This document shows positions 25,280 to 25,280 of a DNA stretch of 25,280 nt, piece after piece; position 1 is the first letter of the stretch, and the number at the start of each line of letters is the position of its first letter. The notes under the pieces were generated by a model. That model saw only the letters and a program-made list of their open reading frames with translations, searched no databases and was not told the origin of the DNA. Origin of the DNA: an uncultured Bacilli bacterium (GTDB lineage Bacteria; Bacillota_I; Bacilli_A; RF39; UBA660); assembly GCA_944372315.1 (NCBI GenBank), contig CALVYX010000036.1:1-25280 (forward strand), in the 5' to 3' direction. A program made the position numbers and the translations under genes.

Positions 25280-25280
25280 A

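Overview
The window is a very AT-rich Firmicutes-type chromosome segment. It has TTA/TAA-heavy coding, strong GGAGG-type ribosome binding sites and short rho-independent terminators. Gene content (murG-murB-divIB, ruvAB, queA, priA) with standard stop codons, including TGA, suggests an uncultured Bacilli lineage, possibly an Erysipelotrichales/RF39-like gut bacterium. That placement is inference.

Layout. 1-8546: the end of an unidentified gene, a Smr-domain protein, then a run of exported genes. These are a large prepilin-like protein with four Ig-like repeats (interrupted by an in-frame TAA), an 860-residue single-pass membrane protein, an 871-residue prepilin-like protein with InlB-type repeats, and a small anchored protein. 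8679-12648: murG, murB and divIB from an extended -10 promoter, followed by another prepilin-like gene where ftsA/ftsZ would often sit. 12650-14220: a prepilin-like gene with an in-frame TAA and a C-terminal lectin-like domain. 14224-18831: ruvA, ruvB, an unknown gene, queA, and a membrane-anchored glycosidase-like protein. 18830-21334: a small reverse-strand Pro/Tyr-rich protein, an M29 aminopeptidase and a membrane acyltransferase. 21413-22897: a signal-peptide surface protein with the same C-terminal domain, frameshifted at an A6 tract. 22902-25152: priA. 25142-25279: a reverse-strand transposase remnant with its apparent promoter.

The housekeeping genes cover peptidoglycan precursor synthesis, division, Holliday-junction processing, queuosine synthesis and replication restart. 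The accessory genes form a surface set built on prepilin-like N-termini. The most interesting signal is at the C-termini of the genes at 12707 and 21413. These share one domain of about 300 residues, fused to two unrelated export modules. Within it, a patch of about 100 bases is depleted of adenine, unlike its surroundings in codon style, almost wholly different between the two copies, and closed by an identical 17-base block. This resembles variable regions of diversity-generating retroelements (DGRs), although no reverse transcriptase or template repeat is in the window. Three of the exported genes also carry one early disabling lesion each, while their downstream frames remain fully open.
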